From Porphyromonadaceae bacterium UBA2720 (GTDB lineage: Bacteria; Bacteroidota; Bacteroidia; Bacteroidales; Muribaculaceae): a DNA stretch of 12,398 nt. Position numbers and translations under genes: made by a program. The notes under the pieces are model-generated. The model was not told where the DNA came from. It was given only the letters and a program-made list of their open reading frames with translations, and did not search any database. The stretch is from positions 22,198 to 34,595 of the forward strand of contig DEKO01000121.1 in assembly GCA_002353885.1 (NCBI GenBank), in the 5' to 3' direction. Numbering within the stretch: position 1 is the stretch's first letter; each line of letters begins with the position of its first letter. Of the stretch, positions 6,260-12,398 are shown one piece after another.

Positions 6260-8800
6260 TTACTTGATAATCTTGCGAGTTGTGCCGTCGCTCATGCGCA
6301 CGATGTTGATGCCGGGCTGCATCTGGTTCAAGCGCTTACCGTCGATGGTGTAGACAGCCTCGACAGCAGCCTCGGCCTTAGTCTGGACACCGTCGATGCC
6401 CGTGTTGGGCATCTCCTCGATGTTGACAAACTTCTGCCAGATGTTGGCATTGCGGTAGTTGTCGAGAGCACCTGCAGGAACATACAGAGTCACTGTCTGA
6501 TATTTGGTCTCGTCGTTGAACAGATCGTTGCTCAGTCCCACAGGATTCACAGCCTTGCTGACCAGCTCGGTCATGGCGCCGCAGTCCTGGAAGGGCCATT
6601 GCCCGACAAAAGTCAAAGTTGAGGGCAACTCGACACGCTCCAATGCATCGCAACGGTTAAAGGCGCCTCCACAAAGCCACTCAAGTCCTTCGGGAAGGAC
6701 AGCCTCCTTAATAGCCCAAGTGTATGAGAAAGCATAGTCGTAGAGGAACTTCAGGTTCTTGGGGAACTTGAGCTCTGTGACACTCTTGAGCGAACGGAAT
6801 GCCTGATAATCAATCTTCTCAATGTTGTCGCCCAGAATCAGCTCGGTTGCCTCGGTGCAGTTGTCGAAAGCATTACGGTCGATGGTCTTGCAGTTATTGC
6901 CAATGACGATTTTCTTGAGGTTCTTGCAGCGGTTGACTGCGTCGCTCATGACAATCTCAACCTCGTCGGGCAAGATCAGTTCGGTAGCGGGATTAGCTAC
7001 GGGGAAGCCCCAAACGGCCTTCTTGTCCTTGCTCATGAGCAGCGAGTTCTCGGCGCAGAGATAGGGGTTGTTCTCGTCAACGGTAATCTCGGCCAGGCTG
7101 GTGGCCTTGTAGTGGAAGTCATGGCCCACGCTCTTTACCTTGGCAGGCAAGTGCAGGGCGGGAATACTCGAGTACTGGAAGGCATCGTCGCCGATGGTCT
7201 CAAGATCCTCGTTGAGCGTGATGCTGGTCAAATTGGTGTTCTCGTCGAAAGCGCCATTGCCAATGCCGATGACGGTGCAAACCACATCGCGGTCGCGGGT
7301 AATGGTGTTGGGCACCACAATGTTGCCGGTGGCAGCCTTGCCATCGACCAGGATGGCTGTGCCTTGGGTCAGGTTCAGCTCATAGATGATGCCATCCTGG
7401 GTGTACTCGGCCAGCATGGGCATCTCGTCGATGGGCTTGACATTGGCAAACTTCTGCCAGATCTCGGCGGCTTTATAGCCCTCGATGCTTGCCTCGGGCA
7501 CATAGAGCGTGGTGGCGTTGTAGTCGCTCACCAGGTCGAGTTTATTGACCATTTCGGGCACATCCACAGCCTTGCAGCCCAGGGCAATCAGGTTGGGATT
7601 CTGCAGGACTGCATAACCCTCGACATCGATCACAGTCGACGGGAATGCGATGGTGCTGAATCGTGTGTCACCGAAAGCACCCATGCCGATGGCCTGCAGA
7701 CCCTCACCCAGGTCGATGTTCTTCAAGTTGTAGCAAGCCCAGAAGGCATAGTTGTCGATGGTCTCGACATTGGCGCCGGTCTTGATGCCTGAGATGGCCG
7801 AACCACGGAAAGCAAAGTCGCCGATGAGGGTGGTGTTCTCGTTAAAAACAATGTTGCCGGTGAGTGCATGCGTCTCGTAGAGGCAAGCGTGCTCATAGCG
7901 GGTGATGTTGTCCAGGTTGATGCTGCGCAGTGCCTCATTGCCATAGAAAGCCTCGGACGACAGGGTGGTGATGCTCTCGGGCAAAGTAATCTCCTCGAGT
8001 CCGGCACACAACGTGAACATCTGACCCGGTACGGCAGTTAGGTTGGTGGGCAGCACCACATGTTTGAGGTTGTTGCACATGCGACAGACACTCATTTGCA
8101 TATTGGTGACAGTCTCGGGGAAGATAATCTCGGAGATGGCCGTCTCGTTGAAGGCACTATAACCGACATACTCCAACGAGGGCGACTGGATAGTGATGGT
8201 GGCCAAGTTCGGGCACTTCTCGACACAATAGCCGCCAATTATCTGGACTGATGCGGGAAAGACCACACTGGTCAGGCCGGGGTTCTCGCTGAAGGTGCCA
8301 TAGCCCACCTCCTTGATGCCCTGTCCCATGTCGACGCTCTCGAGCGATACACAGTGGCGGAAGCAGCAGGTATCGGTCTTCTCGATGCCATCGGGCAGGG
8401 TGACGCTCTGCAGTGCTGAAGCCTCATAGAATGCCCAGCTGCCGATATACTTCATTGAGGCAGGAAACTGGATGGTCTCGATGGTGCCGTTGCGCATGAA
8501 TGCGCGTGCATTGACTTCGGTCACAGGATAAGCGACATCATTGAAGGTTACCTGGTCGGCAATGACGAGGTCGAAGATGTCATCGTCTGCCCCCAGCACC
8601 ACGGCCTTGGCTGCTTCGGTGTCAATGCCATAGATGATGTTATCGACAGTGACTTGGTTGGCATACTGTGCCTTCTTCATGTTCTTGGCTGCCGCGGGTG
8701 CCGACACAGCCGGGATGGTTGTGCTCTGCACCACGGGCACCTGCGCCTGGCCCACGAGTGCGGTGGCCAGCACAAGACATAGGGTAAGCATTTTTTTCAT
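6260..8800 (-). CDS. BspA-like leucine-rich repeat surface protein with T9SS-like tail
   Basis: An 846-residue protein with signal peptide MKKMLTLCLVLATALVGQAQ. It is built of BspA/LRR_5-type leucine-rich repeats (units such as LPDGIEKTDTCCFRHCVSLE and FPASVQIIGGYCV) arranged as two modules. Module one spans about 45-460 and module two about 461-797. Each opens with a short beta domain (DNIIYGIDTEAAKAVV; DGIIYELNLTQGTAIL) and closes with the same motif, LYVPE.., then IWQKFANV or IWQKFVNI. Residues about 815-846 (VYTIDGKRL..GINIVRMSDGTTRK) look like a short type IX secretion C-terminal signal, as in Prevotella-like proteins. The BspA family includes surface adhesins binding host proteins; the ligand here is unknown. 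It has its own promoter (8894-8925), upstream inverted repeat and structured leader. The Omp28 gene downstream may share its transcript. Confidence 0.92.
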   Translation of the reverse strand: MKKMLTLCLVLATALVGQAQVPVVQSTTIPAVSAPAAAKNMKKAQYANQVTVDNIIYGIDTEAAKAVVLGADDDIFDLVIADQVTFNDVAYPVTEVNARAFMRNGTIETIQFPASMKYIGSWAFYEASALQSVTLPDGIEKTDTCCFRHCVSLESVDMGQGIKEVGYGTFSENPGLTSVVFPASVQIIGGYCVEKCPNLATITIQSPSLEYVGYSAFNETAISEIIFPETVTNMQMSVCRMCNNLKHVVLPTNLTAVPGQMFTLCAGLEEITLPESITTLSSEAFYGNEALRSINLDNITRYEHACLYETHALTGNIVFNENTTLIGDFAFRGSAISGIKTGANVETIDNYAFWACYNLKNIDLGEGLQAIGMGAFGDTRFSTIAFPSTVIDVEGYAVLQNPNLIALGCKAVDVPEMVNKLDLVSDYNATTLYVPEASIEGYKAAEIWQKFANVKPIDEMPMLAEYTQDGIIYELNLTQGTAILVDGKAATGNIVVPNTITRDRDVVCTVIGIGNGAFDENTNLTSITLNEDLETIGDDAFQYSSIPALHLPAKVKSVGHDFHYKATSLAEITVDENNPYLCAENSLLMSKDKKAVWGFPVANPATELILPDEVEIVMSDAVNRCKNLKKIVIGNNCKTIDRNAFDNCTEATELILGDNIEKIDYQAFRSLKSVTELKFPKNLKFLYDYAFSYTWAIKEAVLPEGLEWLCGGAFNRCDALERVELPSTLTFVGQWPFQDCGAMTELVSKAVNPVGLSNDLFNDETKYQTVTLYVPAGALDNYRNANIWQKFVNIEEMPNTGIDGVQTKAEAAVEAVYTIDGKRLNQMQPGINIVRMSDGTTRKIIK

Positions 8801-8813
8801 AATGGTCTGACGT

Positions 8814-8893
8814 GGGTTCGTGATGTCAACCTTAGCAGAGTTCGAACCCGTTACCTCCGCCTCGGCTTGTTTAGAAGGGAAATTTCAGTAAGG
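8814..8893 (-). ncRNA. Structured 5' leader of the LRR gene
   Basis: Between the -7 box and the LRR start is a leader of roughly 90 nt. It carries a 7-bp perfect stem (GGGTTCG at 8814-8820 with CGAACCC at 8843-8849; loop 22 nt). A conserved block reading (minus strand) AAATTTCCCTTCTAAACAAG lies upstream of the stem. The same arrangement is found at 12220-12303. It could be a cis-acting leader; it matches no riboswitch class that I can recognise. Confidence 0.5.
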
Positions 8894-8925
8894 CAAAGGT
8901 AGAGACAATCAGGGTGGTGTGCAAA
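8894..8925 (-). promoter_or_regulatory. Promoter of the LRR gene
   Basis: On the minus strand the -7 box is TACCTTTG (8894-8901). A perfect -33 box TTTG lies at 8922-8925, with a 20-bp spacer, the standard Bacteroidales layout. The start codon at 8800 lies about 90 nt downstream. Confidence 0.85.
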
Positions 8926-8941
8926 CAATTGCACAAGTGGC

Positions 8942-8968
8942 TTGTTCGTTTTCGGGGAAAACGAACAA
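8942..8968. promoter_or_regulatory. Inverted-repeat operator-like site upstream of the LRR promoter
   Basis: Two perfect 12-nt arms, TTGTTCGTTTTC (8942-8953) and GAAAACGAACAA (8957-8968), around a GGG spacer. The centre is about 54 bp upstream of the -7 box. A near-copy sits at the same distance upstream of 11164-12198. The flanking word TTGCACAAG (8929-8937) also recurs there, but on the opposite side. The site also lies just past the AraC-type regulator's stop (9007), so a terminator role cannot be excluded, although no T-run follows. Confidence 0.65.
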
Positions 8969-9006
8969 AACATGCGTCTGTATCAGCGTTTTTCCGCCGA
9001 AATGGG

Positions 9007-10686
9007 CTAGGCTTCCTCGGATTTTTCGTGAGCCAATTTGAGATAGGCCGATGGGGTCAGACCGGTCTGCCGCTTGAAGTTCTGGATGAAGCTGGTGCGT
9101 GATGTCACGCCCACACTCTTGGCAATGGCCTCGATGGTATATTGTCCGTAATGCTCCACATCGTTCATGCGTCGACATGCCTCGCGGATGCGATATTGGC
9201 TGAGCATCGACTTGAAGTCGGTTTTTCCCAGCTGGCCGATGGCACGCGAGATATACTTGGTGTTGCTGCCCACCATCTCGTGCAGCCGCGCCATCGAGAA
9301 CGACTCGTCATAGACCTCAGGTGCACTCTCCATGATTGCCTTGATGCGCTGATAGATGTCTTGCAACACAGCATCGTCGACATCGGGTCCTGTGGTGGCG
9401 TCTTCGCTCAAGGCGCCAGCTTCGTCCCCATCGTCGGTAGTGGGCAATGGTTGCTGCACAGGTGGTGCAGCACGTCGTGCCTCGTCGATAATGGCCAGTT
9501 GTTCAAGGCTCTGCTCATACAATGCCTGGTTGCGCTCCTTGAGCTGGCGGTTGCGGCGATAGAGCATGACCAGCATCCCCAAGAACACGAGTGCCGCAAT
9601 GGTCACCATCCACAGGGTCTGTGTCAGTCGCACCCGCCGCTCCTCTTGCAGACGCACCTCCTCGGTAGCCTTCTGCAAGTCAAAGACCGACGACGCCTTG
9701 ATCAGATAGGGCAACTGCGTCACTCCGCTGAGCGAGTCGACCGCCTCGAGATATCGCAAGCGGTTGAGGCTGGCAAGTTGCTCGTTGCCCCGACGCAGAT
9801 AGAAGTGGTACTTCTGGTCATAGATATCGGGCACACCCTCCTTGAAGTTGTAGCGCCGCACAATCTGCTCATAACGGTCCAACTCGGCCAGCGACTCACT
9901 GTCACGCCCCAACTGGTCGAGCAACTTGCACTTGATGATGCGCACCACAGCTGTGAGGCGAGCATGTTGTGCATTATCGACTGTCATCACCCGCTTGAGT
10001 GCACGGTCAATCCACACGAGGGCCTCTGATGGGTTCTTGTCGTTGATGCACATCGCCGCCTGGCACAGGTCGGTGACTGAATTGGAGGCGCGTTGACGTT
10101 GGCAATAATCATGCGCGACACCCAGTGTGCGCGGCACCTGATTGAACTGCAAGCCGGTGGTGATGAGATTGAACACATACAAACTGTCGAGCGGGTCGCC
10201 CTGCGGGGCATTGCGGCAAGCCTGCTCGAGATAGGTAATGCTCTGTGCGAAGTCGCTCTCTTGATGCGCTGACTCGTATTGCAAGTAGAGACATCCAAGC
10301 TCGTGGCTGAGCAATGCGATGAGTGCCGAGTCACCGGCCTGCACCGCTGCCTGCTTGCCTTGCAACAGGCAGTCGGCAGCTTTCTGATAGTTGTAATAAC
10401 GGAACTGATAGATGTTGCCCAACTTATAGCATGCCCTGATGCCATTGCGTATGTCGTCGTCCCGCGTGGCCTCGTCGAGTCGACTGGAAACTATGGTAAA
10501 GCACACCACGGCACTATCCAGCTTCTGCGCATCGGCATAAGCCTGGCCCATGTCAAACAACTGAGCGCTGGACATTCGGTGCCACTGTCGAGGATAGAAT
10601 GTCCTGGCCTGAACCCACACGAACACGAGCACCAGCGCCACTGCCAGTGCTAATAGTTTACCATATTTTACAGACCAGTTCTTCAT
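9007..10686 (-). CDS. Membrane-anchored TPR-AraC family regulator
   Basis: A 559-residue protein from the ATG at 10686 (MKNWSVKYGK). A GTG at 10701 would add five residues. I prefer the ATG because it overlaps the upstream stop codon. Domain order: transmembrane helix about 10-27 (LLALAVALVLVFVWV); tetratricopeptide-like helical repeats about 40-310; a second transmembrane helix about 358-375 (LWMVTIAALVFLGMLVMLY); a charged coiled coil 378-405; an acidic, flexible linker; and an AraC-type double helix-turn-helix about 445-555 with IEAIAKSVGVTSRTSFIQNF and FKRQTGLTPSAYLK. The sensor probably faces the periplasm and the DNA-binding part the cytoplasm, as in the one-component membrane regulators of Bacteroidetes. 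It is encoded just upstream of the LRR gene and is a natural candidate to bind the repeats at 8942-8968 and 12354-12378 (inference). No kinase or receiver domain is present. Confidence 0.9.
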   Translation of the reverse strand: MKNWSVKYGKLLALAVALVLVFVWVQARTFYPRQWHRMSSAQLFDMGQAYADAQKLDSAVVCFTIVSSRLDEATRDDDIRNGIRACYKLGNIYQFRYYNYQKAADCLLQGKQAAVQAGDSALIALLSHELGCLYLQYESAHQESDFAQSITYLEQACRNAPQGDPLDSLYVFNLITTGLQFNQVPRTLGVAHDYCQRQRASNSVTDLCQAAMCINDKNPSEALVWIDRALKRVMTVDNAQHARLTAVVRIIKCKLLDQLGRDSESLAELDRYEQIVRRYNFKEGVPDIYDQKYHFYLRRGNEQLASLNRLRYLEAVDSLSGVTQLPYLIKASSVFDLQKATEEVRLQEERRVRLTQTLWMVTIAALVFLGMLVMLYRRNRQLKERNQALYEQSLEQLAIIDEARRAAPPVQQPLPTTDDGDEAGALSEDATTGPDVDDAVLQDIYQRIKAIMESAPEVYDESFSMARLHEMVGSNTKYISRAIGQLGKTDFKSMLSQYRIREACRRMNDVEHYGQYTIEAIAKSVGVTSRTSFIQNFKRQTGLTPSAYLKLAHEKSEEA

Positions 10687-10898
10687 CGGACTGTTTTCCA
10701 CTCACAGATGGTGCGGGTGGCGCGGTTGAGCACGTCACCTACCTTGACCACCGGACGTGGACGGTTCTGGAAGATGGCATTGCCCTGATTGTGAGCAAGG
10801 TCATAGATATAGCGAGTTTTGTCAACATAGACAAAACCGCCTTCTCTTATCTCCTCAAAGTCCTGTACCCCGGCAGGATAACGCCTGAATCCGACCAT
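10683..10898 (-). pseudogene. 5' remnant of an AAA-ATPase-like / PD-(D/E)XK family gene
   Basis: A 71-codon frame whose first ~48 residues match the start of the large Bacteroidales 'predicted AAA-ATPase' family: RRYPAGVQDFEEIREGGFVY, then VDKTRYIYDLA, then FQNRPR, which corresponds to the family's FLSRPRRFGKS P-loop entry. The match stops at RPR, around 10755. The Walker A lysine, the rest of the ATPase and the nuclease domain are missing; full members are about 500 residues. The remaining 23 residues look unrelated. The stop TGA overlaps the regulator ATG at 10686. The frame still has a promoter, so it may now serve as a translated leader for the regulator. It could also be a genuine small protein, but I think that less likely. 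Confidence 0.7.
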
Positions 10899-10943
10899 AC
10901 TTTATTCAATTATGAATTACTAAATAAGAATGGCTTTGAAATG

Positions 10944-10974
10944 CAAAGGTAGTGATTTTTTCTGAAACATAAAG
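10944..10974 (-). promoter_or_regulatory. Promoter ahead of the gene remnant and AraC-type regulator
   Basis: On the minus strand the -7 box is a perfect TACCTTTG (10944-10951). The -33 element is weak: CTTTATG covers about 10968-10974, and no exact TTTG is at the usual distance. No other -7 box lies nearer the regulator, so this probably drives both the remnant and 9007-10686. Confidence 0.6.
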
Positions 10975-11073
10975 CAAGGCGGCACGTTTTGCTGAAAATT
11001 GTCGCAAAACCTACCGCCTGTTTGGTTGGCTCAGTGCAGCATTCAACCTTTGTCAGTAGTTAAGGTAGTTAAG

Positions 11074-11120
11074 GAGTTAAGACGTCACACTATTGTGGCT
11101 GTTCACGCGGCATGCCGTGT
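11074..11120. repeat. 47-nt dispersed 3'-side element, second copy
   Basis: Matches 1611-1657 at about 40 of 47 positions by direct alignment. It starts GAGTTAAGACGTCACA and has TTCACGCGGCA near its end. Its terminal hairpin pairs ACGCGGCA with TGCCGTGT (11105-11120, one G-T pair). Both copies lie 44-50 nt past the stop of a minus-strand gene and in the same orientation relative to it. Confidence 0.75.
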
Positions 11121-11163
11121 CCCTACTAACGTCTAAAGTCTAGCGCCTAATGTCTGTAACTTA

Positions 11164-12198
11164 CTACTTGCCGAGCATGATGTCGATCACGGCGTTGACA
11201 TCGGCGATGTCGACCTGTCCGTCGCCGGTGACGTCGGCTGCAGCGGTCTGCTCGGCCTTGCCCAGCATGATGTCGATGACAGCGTTGACATCGGCAATGT
11301 CGACCTGGCCGTCGCCGGTCACATCACCTGGGGCAGGCAGGATGGGCTGCGGAAGCAGCTCACGTATGGCCAGCGTCTGACAGTTGATGACCGGCTGTAT
11401 CGGCACAGTAGAAGTGGAGCAGTGAACAAATGCCACAATGTTCATATTTTCAGGCGCCCAATCGGCCTTGAGGGTATAAGTGTACTCGTTGTGGTAATGG
11501 GTCTTGTCGTCGTTCCACTTGAGCACGTCGCCCTTGTAGTTGGTCATCGTCTCGCGAAAGACGTTGTTGTGAACAAAGTCCTCGACCCGTGTTGCCTCGT
11601 CTTGCTGCCAGGCCACAAGGCTGTCTTCGGTTAAATAGATGGTCAGCCCGACGGTGTTGCCAAAGGTGGCCTCAAAGTTGCTCTTGACATCACCTGAGAC
11701 AATGACCGAGAGCTGCCTGGTGGCCTCATTATATTCCGCATCAATCACCACATCGGCCAGTACGGGTGTAATGACATTGCTGTCAAGCTGGTCACTCAAA
11801 GCCTGCGCCTTGTCCTGCGCATACTCGGGTTGGATGCTCACCACCTGCATGAACACTCCATCGCATGGTGTCCGGTCAAATGCCGCCTCAGGCATTGCGT
11901 CATACCTAAGCAGGTTGCCGATGGCATCAGCCTTGAATGTGCGGAACTGGTCGGACGCACCAAGGTTGTTGTGAATCGACACCCTAGCGATATCGTCGCG
12001 CATCTCGGCCAGCAGTTCCAACACATGGTCGCCCCAAGGGCAATAGGCGCAGCCTTGCGAGGTGACGTGCTCCACCAGGTGCTTATGGCGTGTGAACTGG
12101 GTGGCATCATCGCCGGTCGCCTGATGCGATGCAGCGTGACCAATCGTTGTGCTTGAGGCCAGGGCAATAAGAAACAAAGACTTTTTTATAGACAACAT
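11164..12198 (-). CDS. Omp28-like thioredoxin-fold protein with dockerin tail
   Basis: A 344-residue protein starting MLSIKKSLFLIALASSTTIG, a signal peptide ending near residue 22. The thioredoxin-like domain begins about residue 38 with HLVEHVTSQGCAYCPWG, CAYC at 50-53, close to CTYC of 4244-6184. The cis-Pro-like segment is AMPEAAFDR, and the Omp28 motifs IYLTEDSLVAWQQ, FVHNNVFRE and ENMNIVAFVHC follow. Residues 291-344 are two dockerin-type repeats almost identical to those of 4244-6184. It equals the back half of the large Omp28 protein, without the N-terminal beta domains. The gene has its own promoter, leader and upstream inverted repeat, all matching those of the LRR gene. Export and a thiol role are inferred from the signal and CxxC. 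Confidence 0.88.
   Translation of the reverse strand: MLSIKKSLFLIALASSTTIGHAASHQATGDDATQFTRHKHLVEHVTSQGCAYCPWGDHVLELLAEMRDDIARVSIHNNLGASDQFRTFKADAIGNLLRYDAMPEAAFDRTPCDGVFMQVVSIQPEYAQDKAQALSDQLDSNVITPVLADVVIDAEYNEATRQLSVIVSGDVKSNFEATFGNTVGLTIYLTEDSLVAWQQDEATRVEDFVHNNVFRETMTNYKGDVLKWNDDKTHYHNEYTYTLKADWAPENMNIVAFVHCSTSTVPIQPVINCQTLAIRELLPQPILPAPGDVTGDGQVDIADVNAVIDIMLGKAEQTAAADVTGDGQVDIADVNAVIDIMLGK
11167..11328 (-). repeat. Dockerin-type repeat pair coding segment, copy 3
   Basis: Codes for the last 54 residues of the 344-residue protein, two DVTGDGQVDIADVN units joined by AEQTAAA. It differs from 4247-4408 by only scattered bases, and the shared stretch continues past the stop as ACTTACTACTTGCC on the plus strand (about 11160-11173 versus 4240-4253). 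Confidence 0.85.
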
Positions 12199-12219
12199 TT
12201 CCGTTCAAAAATCATCAGC

Positions 12220-12303
12220 AGGGTTCACCAACTAGGCCGCGTGCAGGGACGAACCCTCACTCCCCCTACCCGCGGCATTGCTTAGAAGAAATTTTACTCA
12301 CTG
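12220..12303 (-). ncRNA. Structured 5' leader of the dockerin-tailed Omp28 gene
   Basis: A 7-bp perfect stem (AGGGTTC at 12220-12226 with GAACCCT at 12251-12257, loop 24 nt) sits at the same place as in the LRR leader. The adjacent block reads (minus strand) AAATTTCTTCTAAGCAATG, matching AAATTTCCCTTCTAAACAAG there. The bases between are less alike, so the stem and the upstream block are the conserved parts. Confidence 0.5.
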
Positions 12304-12332
12304 CAAAGGTACTACTATCTCGCCACATCAAA
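12304..12332 (-). promoter_or_regulatory. Promoter of the 344-residue Omp28 protein gene
   Basis: On the minus strand the -7 box is a perfect TACCTTTG (12304-12311). The nearest TTTG (12329-12332) leaves a 17-bp spacer, shorter than the usual 19-21. The promoter may therefore rely on an activator. The start codon at 12198 is about 100 nt downstream. Confidence 0.7.
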
Positions 12333-12353
12333 CGTAAGAAGGTTTGCTGGGCA

Positions 12354-12378
12354 TGTTCATTTCCACGAAAACGAACAA
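12354..12378. promoter_or_regulatory. Second copy of the inverted-repeat operator-like site
   Basis: TGTTCATTTCC and GAAAACGAACA face each other across AC; 9 of 11 arm positions pair. The right arm is identical to that at 8957-8968. The centre is about 54 bp upstream of the -7 box, the same as at the LRR promoter. CTTGTGCAA at 12381-12389 is the complement of TTGCACAAG beside the first copy, so the extended element is flipped relative to its promoter. Confidence 0.6.
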
Positions 12379-12398
12379 ATCTTGTGCAAGCCGAACAC

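Larger units (their letters stand above)
10899..11163. other. Intergenic gap between 11164-12198 and the gene remnant
   Basis: It holds the promoter box at 10944-10951. An interrupted inverted repeat lies at 10978-11018: GGCGG with CCGCC outside, GTTTTGC (10986-10992) with GCAAAAC (11004-11010) inside. This could be a terminator for 11164-12198 or a binding site upstream of the promoter. The 47-nt dispersed element is at 11074-11120, preceded by GTTAAG-type short repeats. From 11127 a run with TAACGTCT, AAAGTCT and TAATGTCT reaches the stop of 11164-12198. No gene is seen. Confidence 0.6.

Noticed and set aside
8830..8860. tRNA-like T-loop (GGGTTCGAAC) in the LRR leader
   Set aside because: No acceptor stem, anticodon arm or D arm can be formed around it, and the T-stem would need wobble pairs; the wider GGGTTCG/CGAACCC stem explains it better.
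9142..10029. Plus-strand open frame of 295 codons opposite the AraC-type regulator
   Set aside because: His- and Leu-rich with no domain; the minus strand encodes convincing TPR, membrane and HTH segments.
10687..10701. GTG start five codons upstream of the regulator's ATG
   Set aside because: The ATG overlaps the upstream stop (ATGA), and the extra residues ENSP add nothing to the membrane segment; it remains possible.

Overview
The window looks like chromosomal DNA of a gut- or oral-type Bacteroidales bacterium (Prevotellaceae or Muribaculaceae-like). The reasons are the -7 boxes of the TAnnTTTG type, Omp28-family proteins, a DUF6029-type outer-membrane protein, a BspA-like leucine-rich repeat protein with a type IX secretion-like tail, C-terminal dockerin-type repeats, and a membrane-bound TPR/AraC regulator. 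The placement is inferred from gene families; species cannot be named. All eight convincing genes or gene remnants lie on the minus strand, so transcription runs from high to low coordinates.

Reading in transcription order: an Omp28-like thioredoxin-fold protein with a dockerin tail (11164-12198) has its own promoter, an upstream inverted repeat and a structured leader. Next comes a promoter followed by the first ~50 codons of a broken AAA-ATPase-like/PD-(D/E)XK family gene (10683-10898). Its stop codon overlaps the start of the TPR-transmembrane-AraC regulator (9007-10686). Then a BspA-like LRR protein (6260-8800) follows, with a promoter, inverted repeat and leader matching those of 11164-12198. 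A 32-bp perfect palindrome separates it from a large Omp28 protein with a dockerin tail (4244-6184). After a 417-bp repeat-rich gap comes a TlpA-like thioredoxin (3344-3826), overlapped by 4 bp with a DUF6029-type outer-membrane protein (1707-3347). After a 195-bp gap with repeats come an Omp28-like lipoprotein (729-1511) and a small secreted dockerin-tailed protein (15-713), 15 bp apart.

Two themes tie the region together. First, extracytoplasmic thiol chemistry: four proteins carry a thioredoxin-type CxxC (one TlpA, three Omp28-like), and two neighbours carry an isolated CxxxxC pair that could be a disulfide. Second, surface display or assembly: three proteins end in paired dockerin-type repeats, two of them nearly identical in DNA and extending past the stop codon. 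The most unusual regulatory signal is the matched pair of promoter regions upstream of 6260-8800 and 11164-12198. They share a GTTCGTTTTC-type inverted repeat at the same distance from the -7 box and a leader with the same 7-bp hairpin. The adjacent membrane AraC regulator is an obvious but unproven candidate to act there.

The gaps also hold several dispersed or palindromic repeats. No rRNA, tRNA, CRISPR array, transposase or phage gene was seen.
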